Below are positions 25,537 to 34,092 of a DNA stretch of 64,000 nucleotides, piece by piece; position 1 is the stretch's first letter, and every line of letters starts with the position of its first letter. A program made the position numbers and the translations under genes. The notes under the pieces were generated by a model that saw only the letters and a program-made list of their open reading frames with translations, ran no database searches and was not told the DNA's origin. The stretch comes from an uncultured Spirochaetaceae bacterium (GTDB taxonomy: Bacteria; Spirochaetota; Spirochaetia; Treponematales; Treponemataceae). Location: contig CACYWZ010000004.1 in the NCBI GenBank assembly GCA_902778325.1, positions 62,001 through 126,000 on the forward strand. Reading direction: 5' to 3'.

Positions 25537-27057
25537 ATGGCAAACTCTTTTTGGTCTTTAGTGCCGGCCGTCGTTGCGATTGCGTTGGCGCTATTCACAA
25601 AGGAAGTGTACTCTTCCCTTTTCATTGGAATCGCTATTGGCGGCGCTTTTTATGCGATTGACGCCTCAAGCGGTTTTTCGGGGTTTTTCAATCACGTTTT
25701 CAAAGACGGAATGATTGCTCAGCTTTCTGACAGCTGGAACGTCGGCATTCTCGTCTTCCTCGTCATTTTGGGAACGATGGTTGCGCTGATGAACAAGGCT
25801 GGCGGCTCTGCGGCTTTCGGCGAATGGGCAAAAAAGCACATCAAAAGCAAAGTCGGAGCGCAAATCGCGACAGTCTGCCTTGGCATTCTTATTTTCATCG
25901 ACGATTATTTCAACTGCCTCACCGTCGGCTCTGTGATGAAAAGCGTCACCGACAGATACGGAGTTTCAAAATCAAAACTCGCCTACCTCATCGACGCAAC
26001 TGCCGCTCCTGTGTGCATTATCGCGCCGATTAGCTCGTGGGCGGCAGCGGTGAGCGGCTTTGTCAGCGAGGGCGAAAACGGAATCGCCCTTTTCTGCAAA
26101 GCAATCCCGTTCAACTTTTACGCGTTTTTCACGCTTCTGATGGTTTTCGCGATGGTTTTCATGCGCTTTGAATACGGCGAAATGGCAAAGTGGGAAAACC
26201 CGTTCGAGAGCAACGGCGCGGAGTCAAACAGCGACGACACAGAAGTCGTCAAGAAAAACGGCAAAGTGATTGACCTCGTGCTGCCGATTGCGCTTCTGAT
26301 AGTCTTTTGCGTTTTTTCGATGGTCTACACGGGCGGCTTTTTCACGGCCGACAGCGAAAACTTCCGCAATTTCGTGAACGCCTTTGCCGCAAGCGACGCT
26401 TCAATCGGACTCGTCTTGGGCTCGTTCGCCTCCCTTGTCCTCACCCTCATTTTCTACATTCTCAGAGGAGTCATTTCGTTCAAGTCCGCCATGCTCTGCA
26501 TTCCTGACGGCTTCAAGGCGATGGTTCCCGCGATTTTAATCCTCACACTTGCGTGGACGCTAAAGGCGATGACGGACAGCCTCGGTGCGGCAAAATACGT
26601 CGCAAGTATCGTCGGAGGAAGCGCGATGGGCTTCCAGAACTTCCTTCCGTCTTTGATTTTCGTGATTGCGCTTTTCTTGGCGTTCGCGACAGGCACATCT
26701 TGGGGAACGTTCGGAATTCTTATCCCGATTTGTATCGCGGCATTCCCTGAAGGCTCTTTGCGCATCATCTCGATTTCGGCGTGTATGGCGGGCGCTGTTT
26801 GCGGCGACCACATCTCCCCGATTTCAGACACCACCATTATGGCAAGCGCGGGCGCTCAGTGCGACCACATCAACCACGTCGCAACGCAGCTCCCTTATGC
26901 GATTTCGGTGGCGTTCGTGTCGTTCTTGACCTACATCGTTGCAGGCTTCTCGCAAAGTCTTGGCATTGTGGCGAGCGCCGTAATCTCGTGGGTTTTCGGT
27001 GTCGCGCTCCTTCTTTGCATGCTTGTCTTTTTGAAAAAGCGTGTGGTTAAAAAATAA
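25537..27057 (+). CDS. NhaC-family Na+/H+ antiporter
   Basis: 506 residues with about 11-12 hydrophobic segments. The family core IFIDDYFNCLTVG near residue 123 contains the paired acidic residues of the ion pathway, and the second repeat has a matching GTSWGTFGILIPI near 388 and CGDHISPISDTTIM near 423. These are hallmarks of the NhaC/YuiF-like sodium:proton antiporter fold. It acts in the inner membrane in sodium extrusion and pH homeostasis; amino-acid-coupled exchange as in the related ArcD/MleN group cannot be excluded. AAGGAA lies five to ten bases before the ATG. Confidence 0.92.
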   Translation: MANSFWSLVPAVVAIALALFTKEVYSSLFIGIAIGGAFYAIDASSGFSGFFNHVFKDGMIAQLSDSWNVGILVFLVILGTMVALMNKAGGSAAFGEWAKKHIKSKVGAQIATVCLGILIFIDDYFNCLTVGSVMKSVTDRYGVSKSKLAYLIDATAAPVCIIAPISSWAAAVSGFVSEGENGIALFCKAIPFNFYAFFTLLMVFAMVFMRFEYGEMAKWENPFESNGAESNSDDTEVVKKNGKVIDLVLPIALLIVFCVFSMVYTGGFFTADSENFRNFVNAFAASDASIGLVLGSFASLVLTLIFYILRGVISFKSAMLCIPDGFKAMVPAILILTLAWTLKAMTDSLGAAKYVASIVGGSAMGFQNFLPSLIFVIALFLAFATGTSWGTFGILIPICIAAFPEGSLRIISISACMAGAVCGDHISPISDTTIMASAGAQCDHINHVATQLPYAISVAFVSFLTYIVAGFSQSLGIVASAVISWVFGVALLLCMLVFLKKRVVKK

Positions 27058-27072
27058 AGGAGCAAAAAAAAC

Positions 27073-27327
27073 TGTATACGCTTCTTTCAATAGAAAAAGT
27101 AAGCCGTATACAGTTTGTATATGAGCTCGCCAGAGCATTTTCACCTCGTATACATATTGTACATGAGCCGACTTTAAACGTTTTCGAGCCGTATACAATA
27201 TGTATATGAGTTCGCCAGCGCATTTTCTCGTCGTATACATATTGTATACGAGCCGACTTTGAGTGTTTTCACCTCGTGTACAGTTTGTATACGACCTCGC
27301 CAGCGCGTTTTTGGCGTTTGTACAAAT
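27073..27327. repeat. 42-43-bp array of GTATAC palindromes, copy 1
   Basis: CGTATAC or CGTGTAC words start at 27105, 27147, 27190, 27232 and 27275 (spacing 42, 43, 42, 43). Each opens an imperfect palindrome of the type CGTATACA-N-TGTATA. The first 27 bases (27073-27099) are identical to 47457-47483, the start of a second array of the same family in the same orientation. Confidence 0.88.
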
Positions 27328-27366
27328 TTTTTTCGCTTCAGCGCTTCGGGAAATCGCGAAGAATGA
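27314..27366. repeat. Direct repeat, left copy (duplicated pectinesterase 3' end)
   Basis: 28 bases (27339-27366) are identical to 28119-28146. A 14-base GCGTTTGTACAAAT just outside (27314-27327) recurs at 28105-28118. In the right copy these bases encode the last codons of the pectinesterase (ending DFPKR). The two copies bracket the frameshifted gene 27384-28099. Confidence 0.85.
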
Positions 27367-27383
27367 TGTTTGTTGCAGAAAAA

Positions 27384-28099
27384 TTATTGCATGACCCAGC
27401 AGTTTTGCTCTTCTTTCCAGTGAAAAGGCTCGAAATTGCGTTCAAAGCCAAGCTCAAAGTTTTTGCCAGACTCGGTTTGCTGATACTTAAAACTAATATT
27501 GAAAATTTGATATCCGTAATAAAATTCAATGTTTGGGATTTTGCTCAAAAAATCGGGGATTAAATCTTGCAAAGTTTCGGGATAAAAGCCGTTTTTTTCA
27601 TAAAATTGCTTGAGAGCTTTCACCACAATCTGCCCTTTTGCCAGAACCAGCTTTTCAAAATCAGAAAAGTCTTTTTCGAGCGACCAAAAATGCAAAACAT
27701 GGATTGTGTCCGATTCTCCAAAACTCAAATCTTTTTTCGCGCTAACCTGAAAATCAAAATCTATTTCTGAAATATTCGAGGTGTGCCAAGGAAGAAAAAT
27801 CCCAATGAGCCAAACATAAAGAAGATAAATAAAAACAAGATGTAAAACACATTTCGTAGCACAACTTTTTTGAATTTTGCAGCAATAATGCACACAATGA
27901 CAGGAATAAGAATGAAAATGTTAAAAAAACTAGTGCAAATCGGATAAATAAACAGACCCGCAATAATGTGCGATTTCAGCGCAAAAAGCAGCCCTCTGCC
28001 CAAAAGTGCAGAAATGCCCAAAACCGTACAGATAAAAAACGCAAAAAATGTTCCAACAAAAAAGATGATTGTTTTCTTCATATTTTTGTTTCTCGGCAT
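27384..28099 (-). pseudogene. Membrane-anchored protein gene split by an apparent frameshift
   Basis: Two overlapping minus-strand frames look like one gene. The 5' frame (28099 to 27761, alternative ATG at 28081) gives four hydrophobic segments and stops soon after FFFLGTP. The 3' frame, open from before 27893 down to 27384, continues from about 27785 with a soluble part containing VKALKQFYEKNGFYPETLQ, a pattern seen in pseudopilin-like or periplasmic domains. Joining them at about 27775-27795 gives a single protein of some 235 residues with N-terminal membrane helices and a C-terminal outside domain. Either a real frameshift, a sequencing error or two overlapping genes would explain this. 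No known family recognised. Confidence 0.55.
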
Positions 28100-28104
28100 T
28101 TTCT

Positions 28105-28146
28105 GCGTTTGTACAAATCAGCGCTTCGGGAAATCGCGAAGAATGA
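28105..28146. repeat. Direct repeat, right copy
   Basis: Right-hand partner of 27314-27366. It spans the stop codon and last nine codons of the pectinesterase gene and 14 bases beyond. Confidence 0.85.
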
Positions 28147-29116
28147 AATCGTTGCTTTTGTAATTCGCCTCGTATTCTTCTTCGCTCATCACATACGAAA
28201 GAGCGTTTCGCTCCGTCGTGTCCGCCTTCAAGACGCTTCCGTCGCTTTTTCGCGTCTTCGTTCCGTACTCGCGGAAACCAAAAAGAGCGCTTCCCTTTGG
28301 GAAAATAGCCCTCGTTCCGCCCTCGTCCGAAAAAAACTCGCTTGTGTAATTCTCGCCCACCGTGCAGTTGATGAGCGCCACAGAATCCCAGCGGTCTGCG
28401 CTTTGCTCGCTTCCTTTTCCGTTGGCTCTCGCGATGTAAATCTTTGCAGTTGCTCTTTTTTCCGCCAGAAACTCGCAGTCCTTGAAGATAAACCCTGGTC
28501 TTTTTGCGACGGCGCGGCTTTGCAAAACGGACGCTTGCATGTCTCCGCGATTGTCCTGGATTGTGTTGATGATACAATCCTCAAAAAAACTCGTGTCGCA
28601 GTATCCCCAAATAAAATCGACGTCGCCCTCGATTAGGCAGGATTTGAAGTGTGAAAATCCTTTGACGTGAATTGTGTCCTGATGGCTTTTGAACGCCATA
28701 TTCTCAGCGTCCAGTCTGCCGCGCTGGTTGTGAAAACAGAGCGCTTCTGCCTGGTCGCCGCTCTTTTCGTTTTCGAGCGTTTTTATATGCGTGTTGTGGA
28801 TTGAAAACCCTCTGAGCGTCACGAACGTCGCAGAAGGACCGATGACGAAAACAGCGCGATTTTCTGTGTCGCGGTGGAACGACTCGCAGTTTTCCGCCCG
28901 AACAACACAATTTTCGCGGGAAACTCCCGAAGCCGCCTCGATAATCAGCGGATTTGAAAGATTGTAGTTCAAAAGCTCGTTGTAGACTCCTGCACCGAGA
29001 ACAATATGCACAAGTGTATTTTTTTCTATCGCTCCCGTCTTGACCATTTCGGAAATCTTCTTGAAAGCATTTGAAATCGCCGCAGGGACTTTTGAGTTTA
29101 CTGTTAGTTCAATCAT
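28118..29116 (-). CDS. Pectinesterase-like protein (carbohydrate esterase family 8)
   Basis: 332 residues from the ATG at 29116; a TTG six codons upstream is less likely because TATACT lies between them. The right-handed beta-helix of pectin methylesterases is seen with family landmarks: AEALCFHNQRG near residue 130, the catalytic pair in SHQDTIHV (Gln-Asp) near 150 and the nucleophile region GDVDFIWG near 170. The usual LGRPW is replaced by YIARANG, which keeps the Arg but lacks the Trp. No signal peptide is present, so cytoplasmic removal of methyl groups from imported pectin oligomers is inferred. The 3' end is duplicated at 27339. Confidence 0.85.
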   Translation of the reverse strand: MIELTVNSKVPAAISNAFKKISEMVKTGAIEKNTLVHIVLGAGVYNELLNYNLSNPLIIEAASGVSRENCVVRAENCESFHRDTENRAVFVIGPSATFVTLRGFSIHNTHIKTLENEKSGDQAEALCFHNQRGRLDAENMAFKSHQDTIHVKGFSHFKSCLIEGDVDFIWGYCDTSFFEDCIINTIQDNRGDMQASVLQSRAVAKRPGFIFKDCEFLAEKRATAKIYIARANGKGSEQSADRWDSVALINCTVGENYTSEFFSDEGGTRAIFPKGSALFGFREYGTKTRKSDGSVLKADTTERNALSYVMSEEEYEANYKSNDFILRDFPKR

Positions 29117-29159
29117 ATCTAAAGTATAGCGCAACTTTGAGCGAAAACAAACAAAAAAT

Positions 29160-29188
29160 TTGACAAGGGCAAAAAATGGCCTTATCGT
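29160..29188 (+). promoter_or_regulatory. Promoter of the alcohol dehydrogenase gene
   Basis: Perfect TTGACA (29160-29165), 17-bp spacer, TATCGT (29183-29188), 30 bases before the ATG. Confidence 0.65.
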
Positions 29189-29218
29189 TTAGAAAACCAA
29201 ACACAAAGGAGTGTATCT

Positions 29219-30280
29219 ATGAAAGGATTTGCAATGCTTGGCATTGGAAAGGCTGGCTGGATTGAAAAAGACCGCCCTGTTTGTGGCCCTCTTGATGCAA
29301 TCGTCAAGCCATTGGCACTTTCTCCATGTACGTCAGACATTCACACTGTCTGGGAAGGGGCTTTGGGCGAACGCCACAATATGATTCTCGGACACGAGGG
29401 CTGCGGTGTTGTCGTTGAAGTCGGCTCGCTTGTCAAAGACTTCAAAGTTGGCGACAGAGTAATGGTTGCTGCAATTACGCCTGACTGGTCATCTCTTGAA
29501 GCGCAAGGCGGATACGCAATGCACTCGAACGGAATGCTTGCGGGCTGGAAGTTCTCGAACTTCAAGGACGGCGTTTTTGGAGAGTATTTCCACGTGAACG
29601 AAGCAGATGCAAATCTTGCATTCCTTCCTGATTCAATCACTCCCGAAGAAGCGTGTATGCTTTCTGACATGGTTCCGACTGGCTTCCACGGTGTTGAGCT
29701 GGCTGACGTCCAGTTCGGCGATACGGTGCTTGTGAACGGAATCGGTCCTGTTGGTCTTATGTCTGTGGCTGGAGCAAACTTGCGCGGTGCTTCCCGAATC
29801 ATCTGCGTCGGAACTCGCCCAGCGTGTCGTGAAGCCGCAAAAAAATATGGCGCGACTGACTTCATCAGCTACAAAGAAGGTCCAATCGACAAGCAGGTTC
29901 TTGAGCTCACCAAAGGAGCGGGCGTCGACAAAGTAATCGTTGCAGGCGGCGGCGTTGAGTCGTTCGATGCGATGATTAAGGCGCTCAAGCCGGGCGGAAA
30001 AATAGGCAACGTGAACTATCTTGGCTCAGGCGATTATGTGACAATCCCGCGTGTTGAATGGGGTTGCGGCATGGGACACAAGCAGATTGTGGGCGGACTT
30101 ATGCCAGGCGGACGCTTGCGATTGCAGAAACTCGCGAGCCTTGTTGAGTGCGGCAAACTTAACGTGAAGCACCTCATCACACACCGCTTCGAAGGCTTCG
30201 AGAAGGTCGAAGATTCCCTCATGCTCATGAAGGACAAACCTGCTGACTTGATTAAGCCTGTCGTAAAGATTTCTGACTAA
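29219..30280 (+). CDS. NADP-dependent zinc alcohol dehydrogenase (secondary-alcohol type)
   Basis: 353 residues, closely matching in layout the NADP-dependent secondary alcohol dehydrogenases of Thermoanaerobacter and Clostridium beijerinckii. MKGFAMLGIGKAGWIEK at the N-terminus, the catalytic zinc ligands Cys37 (PCTSD), His59 and Glu60 (LGHEG) and Asp150 (SDMVPTG) are in place. The Rossmann motif GIGPVGLM near 174 and VGTRP (Arg200 equivalent) with Tyr in KKYGATDFISYK fit NADP preference. The reaction is reversible reduction of acetaldehyde or ketones, disposing of reducing power in fermentation. AAAGGAG precedes the ATG by seven bases, with a strong promoter and a terminator, so it is monocistronic. 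Confidence 0.95.
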   Translation: MKGFAMLGIGKAGWIEKDRPVCGPLDAIVKPLALSPCTSDIHTVWEGALGERHNMILGHEGCGVVVEVGSLVKDFKVGDRVMVAAITPDWSSLEAQGGYAMHSNGMLAGWKFSNFKDGVFGEYFHVNEADANLAFLPDSITPEEACMLSDMVPTGFHGVELADVQFGDTVLVNGIGPVGLMSVAGANLRGASRIICVGTRPACREAAKKYGATDFISYKEGPIDKQVLELTKGAGVDKVIVAGGGVESFDAMIKALKPGGKIGNVNYLGSGDYVTIPRVEWGCGMGHKQIVGGLMPGGRLRLQKLASLVECGKLNVKHLITHRFEGFEKVEDSLMLMKDKPADLIKPVVKISD

Positions 30281-30285
30281 AATAT

Positions 30286-30328
30286 AAAGGCTGTTCAGAG
30301 ACTGATTTTGGTTTCTGAGCAGCTTTTT
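30286..30328 (+). terminator. Terminator after the alcohol dehydrogenase gene
   Basis: AAGGCTGTTCAGAGA pairs imperfectly with TTTCTGAGCAGCTT, followed by a T tract. Confidence 0.75.
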
Positions 30329-30393
30329 TATGCGGTTTGACTTTTCAAAAACTGTTTTATAAAATAAAAAATCAACTTTATGGTGGTACAAAA

Positions 30394-31320
30394 ATGACAA
30401 ACGAAAAGAAATGGATTTTCTCAAAAGTAAAAATAATTGTTGGAATGTTTATTATCAGTTTGTTTGTATTTTGTGATTTGTGTATTCTCTTGAATATTGA
30501 TTTTACTAATTCATCTTTTGGTGTCGAGTTTGCTTGTTTTCTTGTTCTTGCAATATTTGAAGTTCCTGTTATCTGCTTTGGGCTGAAACTCATTCTTTCA
30601 TATTGCGCGTACAACAAGAAAACGCTTTTTATTTACTCTTTTTTCAGATGCAAAAAAATCGATTTTAAAAACATAAATGCAGTCTACGAAACAGGTATCG
30701 TTAAATGGACGGTCTACTATTGGGATAAAGCAGAAAATTCTGAGAAGTCCGTCTATGCGCAGCTCACAAGCGGAGAGTCCAAAGCAATGCACGGCTTTTT
30801 TGCGGCATTGAAAGCGGTGCACCCTTGCAAAATCGATTGCGGCAGCTACAAAGAGAATTATGAGGGCTATGACGACATTCTGGACGTTTGGCAGGAAGCA
30901 AACGGATACGAGGGACTTCCTTTTAACGGAACTGTTTACAAAACGTTTGTAATGCCGTTTGAAATGGAAAACGATGATATCTCGCCTTTGAGAAACGTGC
31001 TTTTGTATGAAGAAGGCGTTTGGAACGAAGATGAAGAAGAGGCTTATGAAGGTGTCATCGGACTTTCAGAGAAAGATAAAATTGAGCTGATTTGCGTGGA
31101 AGAGAAAAGCTCAGACATCAAAGAATTCTGTGAAAAATGGCTGCTTCCAGAAAAGGCAAGCACAAAAATGTGTTCCTTGGTGGAAAAAGCTGACGGCTAC
31201 TACAAGATTTTCAAAAACGGCAAGGAATTTGCTTGCGAATATGACGGTGTTTCTGCAAAATACCGTGTTGTAAAGCTCGGCAAAAAGTGTGCGCTTTTTA
31301 GCTTCCACCTTGAAAAATGA
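30394..31320 (+). CDS. Unrecognised protein with two N-terminal membrane helices
   Basis: 308 residues from the ATG at 30394; an upstream in-frame ATG at 30337 lies inside the preceding terminator region and is rejected. Two hydrophobic segments (about residues 12-34 and 43-64) are followed by a soluble domain. Its first part (NKKTLFIYSFFRCKKIDFKNI, about 70-90) resembles the start of bacterial PH-like domains that follow a membrane hairpin. The rest is acidic with no known motif. GGTGG stands about eight bases before the ATG. It is 24 bases before the GTPase gene on the same strand. Function unknown. Confidence 0.7.
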   Translation: MTNEKKWIFSKVKIIVGMFIISLFVFCDLCILLNIDFTNSSFGVEFACFLVLAIFEVPVICFGLKLILSYCAYNKKTLFIYSFFRCKKIDFKNINAVYETGIVKWTVYYWDKAENSEKSVYAQLTSGESKAMHGFFAALKAVHPCKIDCGSYKENYEGYDDILDVWQEANGYEGLPFNGTVYKTFVMPFEMENDDISPLRNVLLYEEGVWNEDEEEAYEGVIGLSEKDKIELICVEEKSSDIKEFCEKWLLPEKASTKMCSLVEKADGYYKIFKNGKEFACEYDGVSAKYRVVKLGKKCALFSFHLEK

Positions 31321-31344
31321 TGAAGAGATGAATAAAAGGCTTTT

Positions 31345-32313
31345 ATGAAAATACTTGTTGTTTCGGGCTTTCTGGGTGCGGGAAAAACCACGTTTATCAA
31401 AACGCTTTCAAAGAAAATCGACAAGAAAATCGCTGTCCTTGAAAACGATTATGCGGTGGTCAATATCGACGAGGAAATCCTCAAAACGCAGACCGATTTG
31501 AGTGTGTGGGAGCAGACCGAAAAGTGTATCTGTTGCACGGGAAAATCGGATTTTGCGATGGACATCCTCACGATTTCAAACACGCTTAACCCTGATTTTC
31601 TCATCGTTGAGCCGACTGGCGTGGGCTATCTTTCAAAAGTCATCGCAAACATTCAGAAAATCGAATACGGAGAGATTTCGCTCCTTTCGCCCGTTACGAT
31701 TGTTGACCCATCTGCGTTTGCGAACTGCATAAAAAATTATGGCGAGCTTTACAAAGACCACATCAAGTTTGCAGGAACGATTGTGCTTTCAAAATGCGAT
31801 TTGCATTTGGAGTCAACGGAGATTGAGGAAAGTGTTTCAAAAATAAAAGACCTCAATCCTTTTGCTCGTATCATTCAACGCCACTATGCTTATGAGAGCG
31901 AGGAGTTTTGGCAAAGCCTTTTCACAAAAAATCTTGACGGAAGCGTTGAGATTGCCTCTGAGAGCGAAGAAAATGAGAGCGAGTTTGAGAGCCTGAGCAT
32001 AGAGAATGCCGAAATCCCTTGTGTTGGGAAACTTGTCGCTTTTGCAGAAAACTTGATTCGATGCCGCTTTGGGAAAATCGTTCGTGCAAAAGGGTTTGTG
32101 AAATGCGCGGGTGAGCTTTTGCGCTTTGATTTTGCTGGGGACAAATATTCTATTGAAGGAGCGGAACAAGATTCAAAAAATGCCCTTGTTGTAATCGGGA
32201 AAAATCTTGATTCATATTCCATCAAAAAACGATTTGAGACAAAAAACGACTCGATGTTTAACCGCATTCGTCCATTGTGCGCCACGCTTGACAAAAAAAA
32301 ATTCCCGTGCTAG
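31345..32313 (+). CDS. CobW/P47K-family GTPase (putative metallochaperone)
   Basis: 322 residues of the COG0523/G3E family. P-loop GFLGAGKTTF near residue 8, the metal-binding CICC motif near 64, the DxxG-equivalent EPTGVG near 91 and a base-recognition SKCD near 150 in place of NKxD. Members deliver metal ions (zinc, cobalt, nickel) to target proteins in a GTP-dependent way. The C-terminal CobW_C domain is short and lacks an obvious histidine-rich tail, so the metal is not predictable. AAAAGG lies before the ATG. The tRNA-Ala promoter is embedded in its last codons. Confidence 0.88.
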   Translation: MKILVVSGFLGAGKTTFIKTLSKKIDKKIAVLENDYAVVNIDEEILKTQTDLSVWEQTEKCICCTGKSDFAMDILTISNTLNPDFLIVEPTGVGYLSKVIANIQKIEYGEISLLSPVTIVDPSAFANCIKNYGELYKDHIKFAGTIVLSKCDLHLESTEIEESVSKIKDLNPFARIIQRHYAYESEEFWQSLFTKNLDGSVEIASESEENESEFESLSIENAEIPCVGKLVAFAENLIRCRFGKIVRAKGFVKCAGELLRFDFAGDKYSIEGAEQDSKNALVVIGKNLDSYSIKKRFETKNDSMFNRIRPLCATLDKKKFPC

Positions 32314-32316
32314 TAT
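32288..32316 (+). promoter_or_regulatory. tRNA-Ala(GGC) promoter inside the 3' end of the CobW gene
   Basis: Perfect TTGACA (32288-32293), 17-bp spacer and TAGTAT (32311-32316), 13 bases before the tRNA. The -35 and spacer lie within the CobW-family coding region. Confidence 0.75.
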
Positions 32317-32329
32317 CGCAATACAAAAC

Positions 32330-32403
32330 GGGGATGTAGCTCACCTGGCTAGAGCGCTACAATGGCATTGTAGAGGTAGTCGGTTCAAGTCCGATCATCT
32401 CCA
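32330..32403 (+). tRNA. tRNA-Ala (anticodon GGC)
   Basis: 74 bases that fold by eye into a full cloverleaf: acceptor GGGGATG/CATCTCC, D-arm GCTC/GAGC, anticodon stem CTACA/TGTAG with loop ATGGCAT, T-arm GTCGG/CCGAT with loop TTCAAGT, discriminator A. The G3-T70 pair is the alanine identity element. CCA is not encoded. Confidence 0.95.
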
Positions 32404-32407
32404 AGAT

Positions 32408-32436
32408 AACCGCTTCGATTTTCCGAGGCGGTTTTA
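32408..32436 (+). terminator. Terminator after tRNA-Ala
   Basis: AACCGCTTCG/CGAGGCGGTT stem followed by TTTTATTTTT. Confidence 0.8.
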
Positions 32437-32458
32437 TTTTTCGCTTTTTCATTACAAA

Positions 32459-32498
32459 AACAGCCGCTCAAAGATTTCTTTGGCGGCTTGTTTTTTTT
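32459..32498. terminator. Bidirectional terminator at the carA 3' end
   Basis: AGCCGC/GCGGCT stem with inner CAAAG/CTTTG pairing; T run of eight on the plus strand and a T run on the minus strand. Confidence 0.75.
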
Positions 32499-33810
32499 AG
32501 GCAATCTGTGAATCTTTTGTCGATTTTATTGAATCGGAAAAGCTCTTTATTGCGTCCACTCTTTGATAAGGAGTCTTGAATGACTTGAAATAGTCATGGT
32601 TGTTTATCAAGCGCACAAACTCGTCGAACAAGAAACTTGTGTCGAGCGGGCCGCTTGAGGCTTCTGGGTGGAACTGCACGCTGAAAGACGGTGTGTCAGT
32701 GTAGACAACGCCCTCGCATGTGCCGTCGTTTGTGTTCACGAAACTCAAAAGAGCGCCTTTTGGAAGCGTGTCGTTCTCAACAGCATATCCGTGGTTCTGG
32801 CTTGAGATATAAACACGTCCTGAGGACAAATGCTTCACAGGCTGATTTGCACCGCGATGACCGTATTTTAGCTTTGAAGTTTTTGCGCCTTTTGCAAGAG
32901 CGAGGAGCTGATGACCAAGACAGATTCCAAAAATCGGAATGTCTTTTTCAAGCAGTTTCTTGATTTCGGCGATAATGCCGACATTGTCGCTTGGGTCTCC
33001 AGGCCCGTTTGAAAGCATAACGCCGTCAGCACCGAGCGCCATAATCTCGTCGGCAGTCGTTGAGCATGGAACGGTTATGACCTCAAGACCGCGCTTCAAA
33101 AGCTCTCGGCGGATATTTGCCTTTGCGCCGAAGTCCCAAAGAACGACCTTCTTTCCTTTGCCGTCCTTCATAGCCTCAGCGCTGTCATTCACCTTAGTGC
33201 CGTCGGCTCTCACCGGAACTGCGCGATAAGAGGCGCTCTCAGCGAAAACCGTCGCGGCGTCTTTTTCGATTTTCTTTGCATCGCAAGTAACACTTTCGAC
33301 AGCCTTCTCAATTTTCCATTCTTTTATTTTTGAAAGCAAAACGGCTTTTTCGCTCTCATTCTCAAGAGCTGAAAAAGCCGCCTTAGCCTCTGCATTGTTT
33401 CCAGAAATAATCATTGCGTTCATAACACCCGCTTCGCGAAGAACCTTTGTGAGCGCTCTTGTGTCAATATCGCAAAGACCGATGATATTCTCGGCTTTGA
33501 GCCACTCGTCAATCTTTCTGCCACATCTGAAGTTCGACGGGTCTTTGCAGTCAGAGCGGACAATATAGCCGCGAACGTGGATTTTCGAGCTTTCAAAATC
33601 AGCGTCAATAACGCCGTAATTGCCGATGAGCGGGAATGTCTGCGTAACAATCTGCCCGAAATAACTAGGGTCTGTGAGCGTTTCGATATAGCCGTTCATA
33701 CCCGTAGTGAACACCGCTTCGCCGAGAACGACTCCCGAAGCGCCGAAACTTTTTCCTTCAAAGACTTGTCCATTAGCGAGGACAATGCACGCTTTCTCTG
33801 TGTTTGCCAT
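32497..33810 (-). CDS. carA: Carbamoyl-phosphate synthase small subunit
   Basis: 437 residues from the ATG at 33810 (natural start MANTEKACIVLANGQVF; the upstream in-frame extension contains a poly-Glu artefact of the repeat region). It releases ammonia from glutamine for carbamoyl phosphate, feeding pyrimidine and arginine synthesis (EC 6.3.5.5). The N-domain has GMNGYIETLTDPSY near residue 35. The class-I amidotransferase triad is seen in GICLGHQLLALA (Cys) and VQFHPEASSGP (His, Glu). It is longer than the E. coli subunit (382) because of a longer linker and a tail of about 25 residues. carB is not in the window. No ribosome-binding site; TATACT ends 11 bases before the ATG. Confidence 0.94.
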   Translation of the reverse strand: MANTEKACIVLANGQVFEGKSFGASGVVLGEAVFTTGMNGYIETLTDPSYFGQIVTQTFPLIGNYGVIDADFESSKIHVRGYIVRSDCKDPSNFRCGRKIDEWLKAENIIGLCDIDTRALTKVLREAGVMNAMIISGNNAEAKAAFSALENESEKAVLLSKIKEWKIEKAVESVTCDAKKIEKDAATVFAESASYRAVPVRADGTKVNDSAEAMKDGKGKKVVLWDFGAKANIRRELLKRGLEVITVPCSTTADEIMALGADGVMLSNGPGDPSDNVGIIAEIKKLLEKDIPIFGICLGHQLLALAKGAKTSKLKYGHRGANQPVKHLSSGRVYISSQNHGYAVENDTLPKGALLSFVNTNDGTCEGVVYTDTPSFSVQFHPEASSGPLDTSFLFDEFVRLINNHDYFKSFKTPYQRVDAIKSFSDSIKSTKDSQIA

Positions 33811-33945
33811 ATTAAAGCCCAAGTATACACGAATAGCGCTCTTATGTACAGACACGCTTATTTTTTCTTCTTCCTCTTCCTCTTCGCTCAGCAACCGCAT
33901 AGGAAGCAGATGAAGAAAAAGTTTCAGCATGACAAATTACATCAA

Positions 33946-34092
33946 AATCACATTCTTTTATTTCATAATCATTTGCTTTTGCTTTATAATCATTTGCTTT
34001 TGAACAAAAATCACTTTCTTTTGAACAAAAAGCATTTGCTTTTACGTCAAAATCACATTCTTTTATTTTATAATCACTTTCTTTTATGCCAA
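33946..34092. repeat. Exact 21-bp tandem array between divergent genes
   Basis: AATCA(C/T)TTT-type words start at 33946, 33967, 33988, 34009, 34030, 34051 and 34072: seven units with no deviation from 21 bp. Each unit pairs AATCATTTGC with a CTTTT-plus-spacer. Degenerate words with TTCAGCATGACAAA flank it at about 33923 and 34113. Confidence 0.9.

Noticed and set aside
27754..27963. Third minus-strand frame over the frameshifted membrane gene
   Set aside because: Overlaps both better frames, has no ribosome-binding site, and its residues do not continue either protein part.
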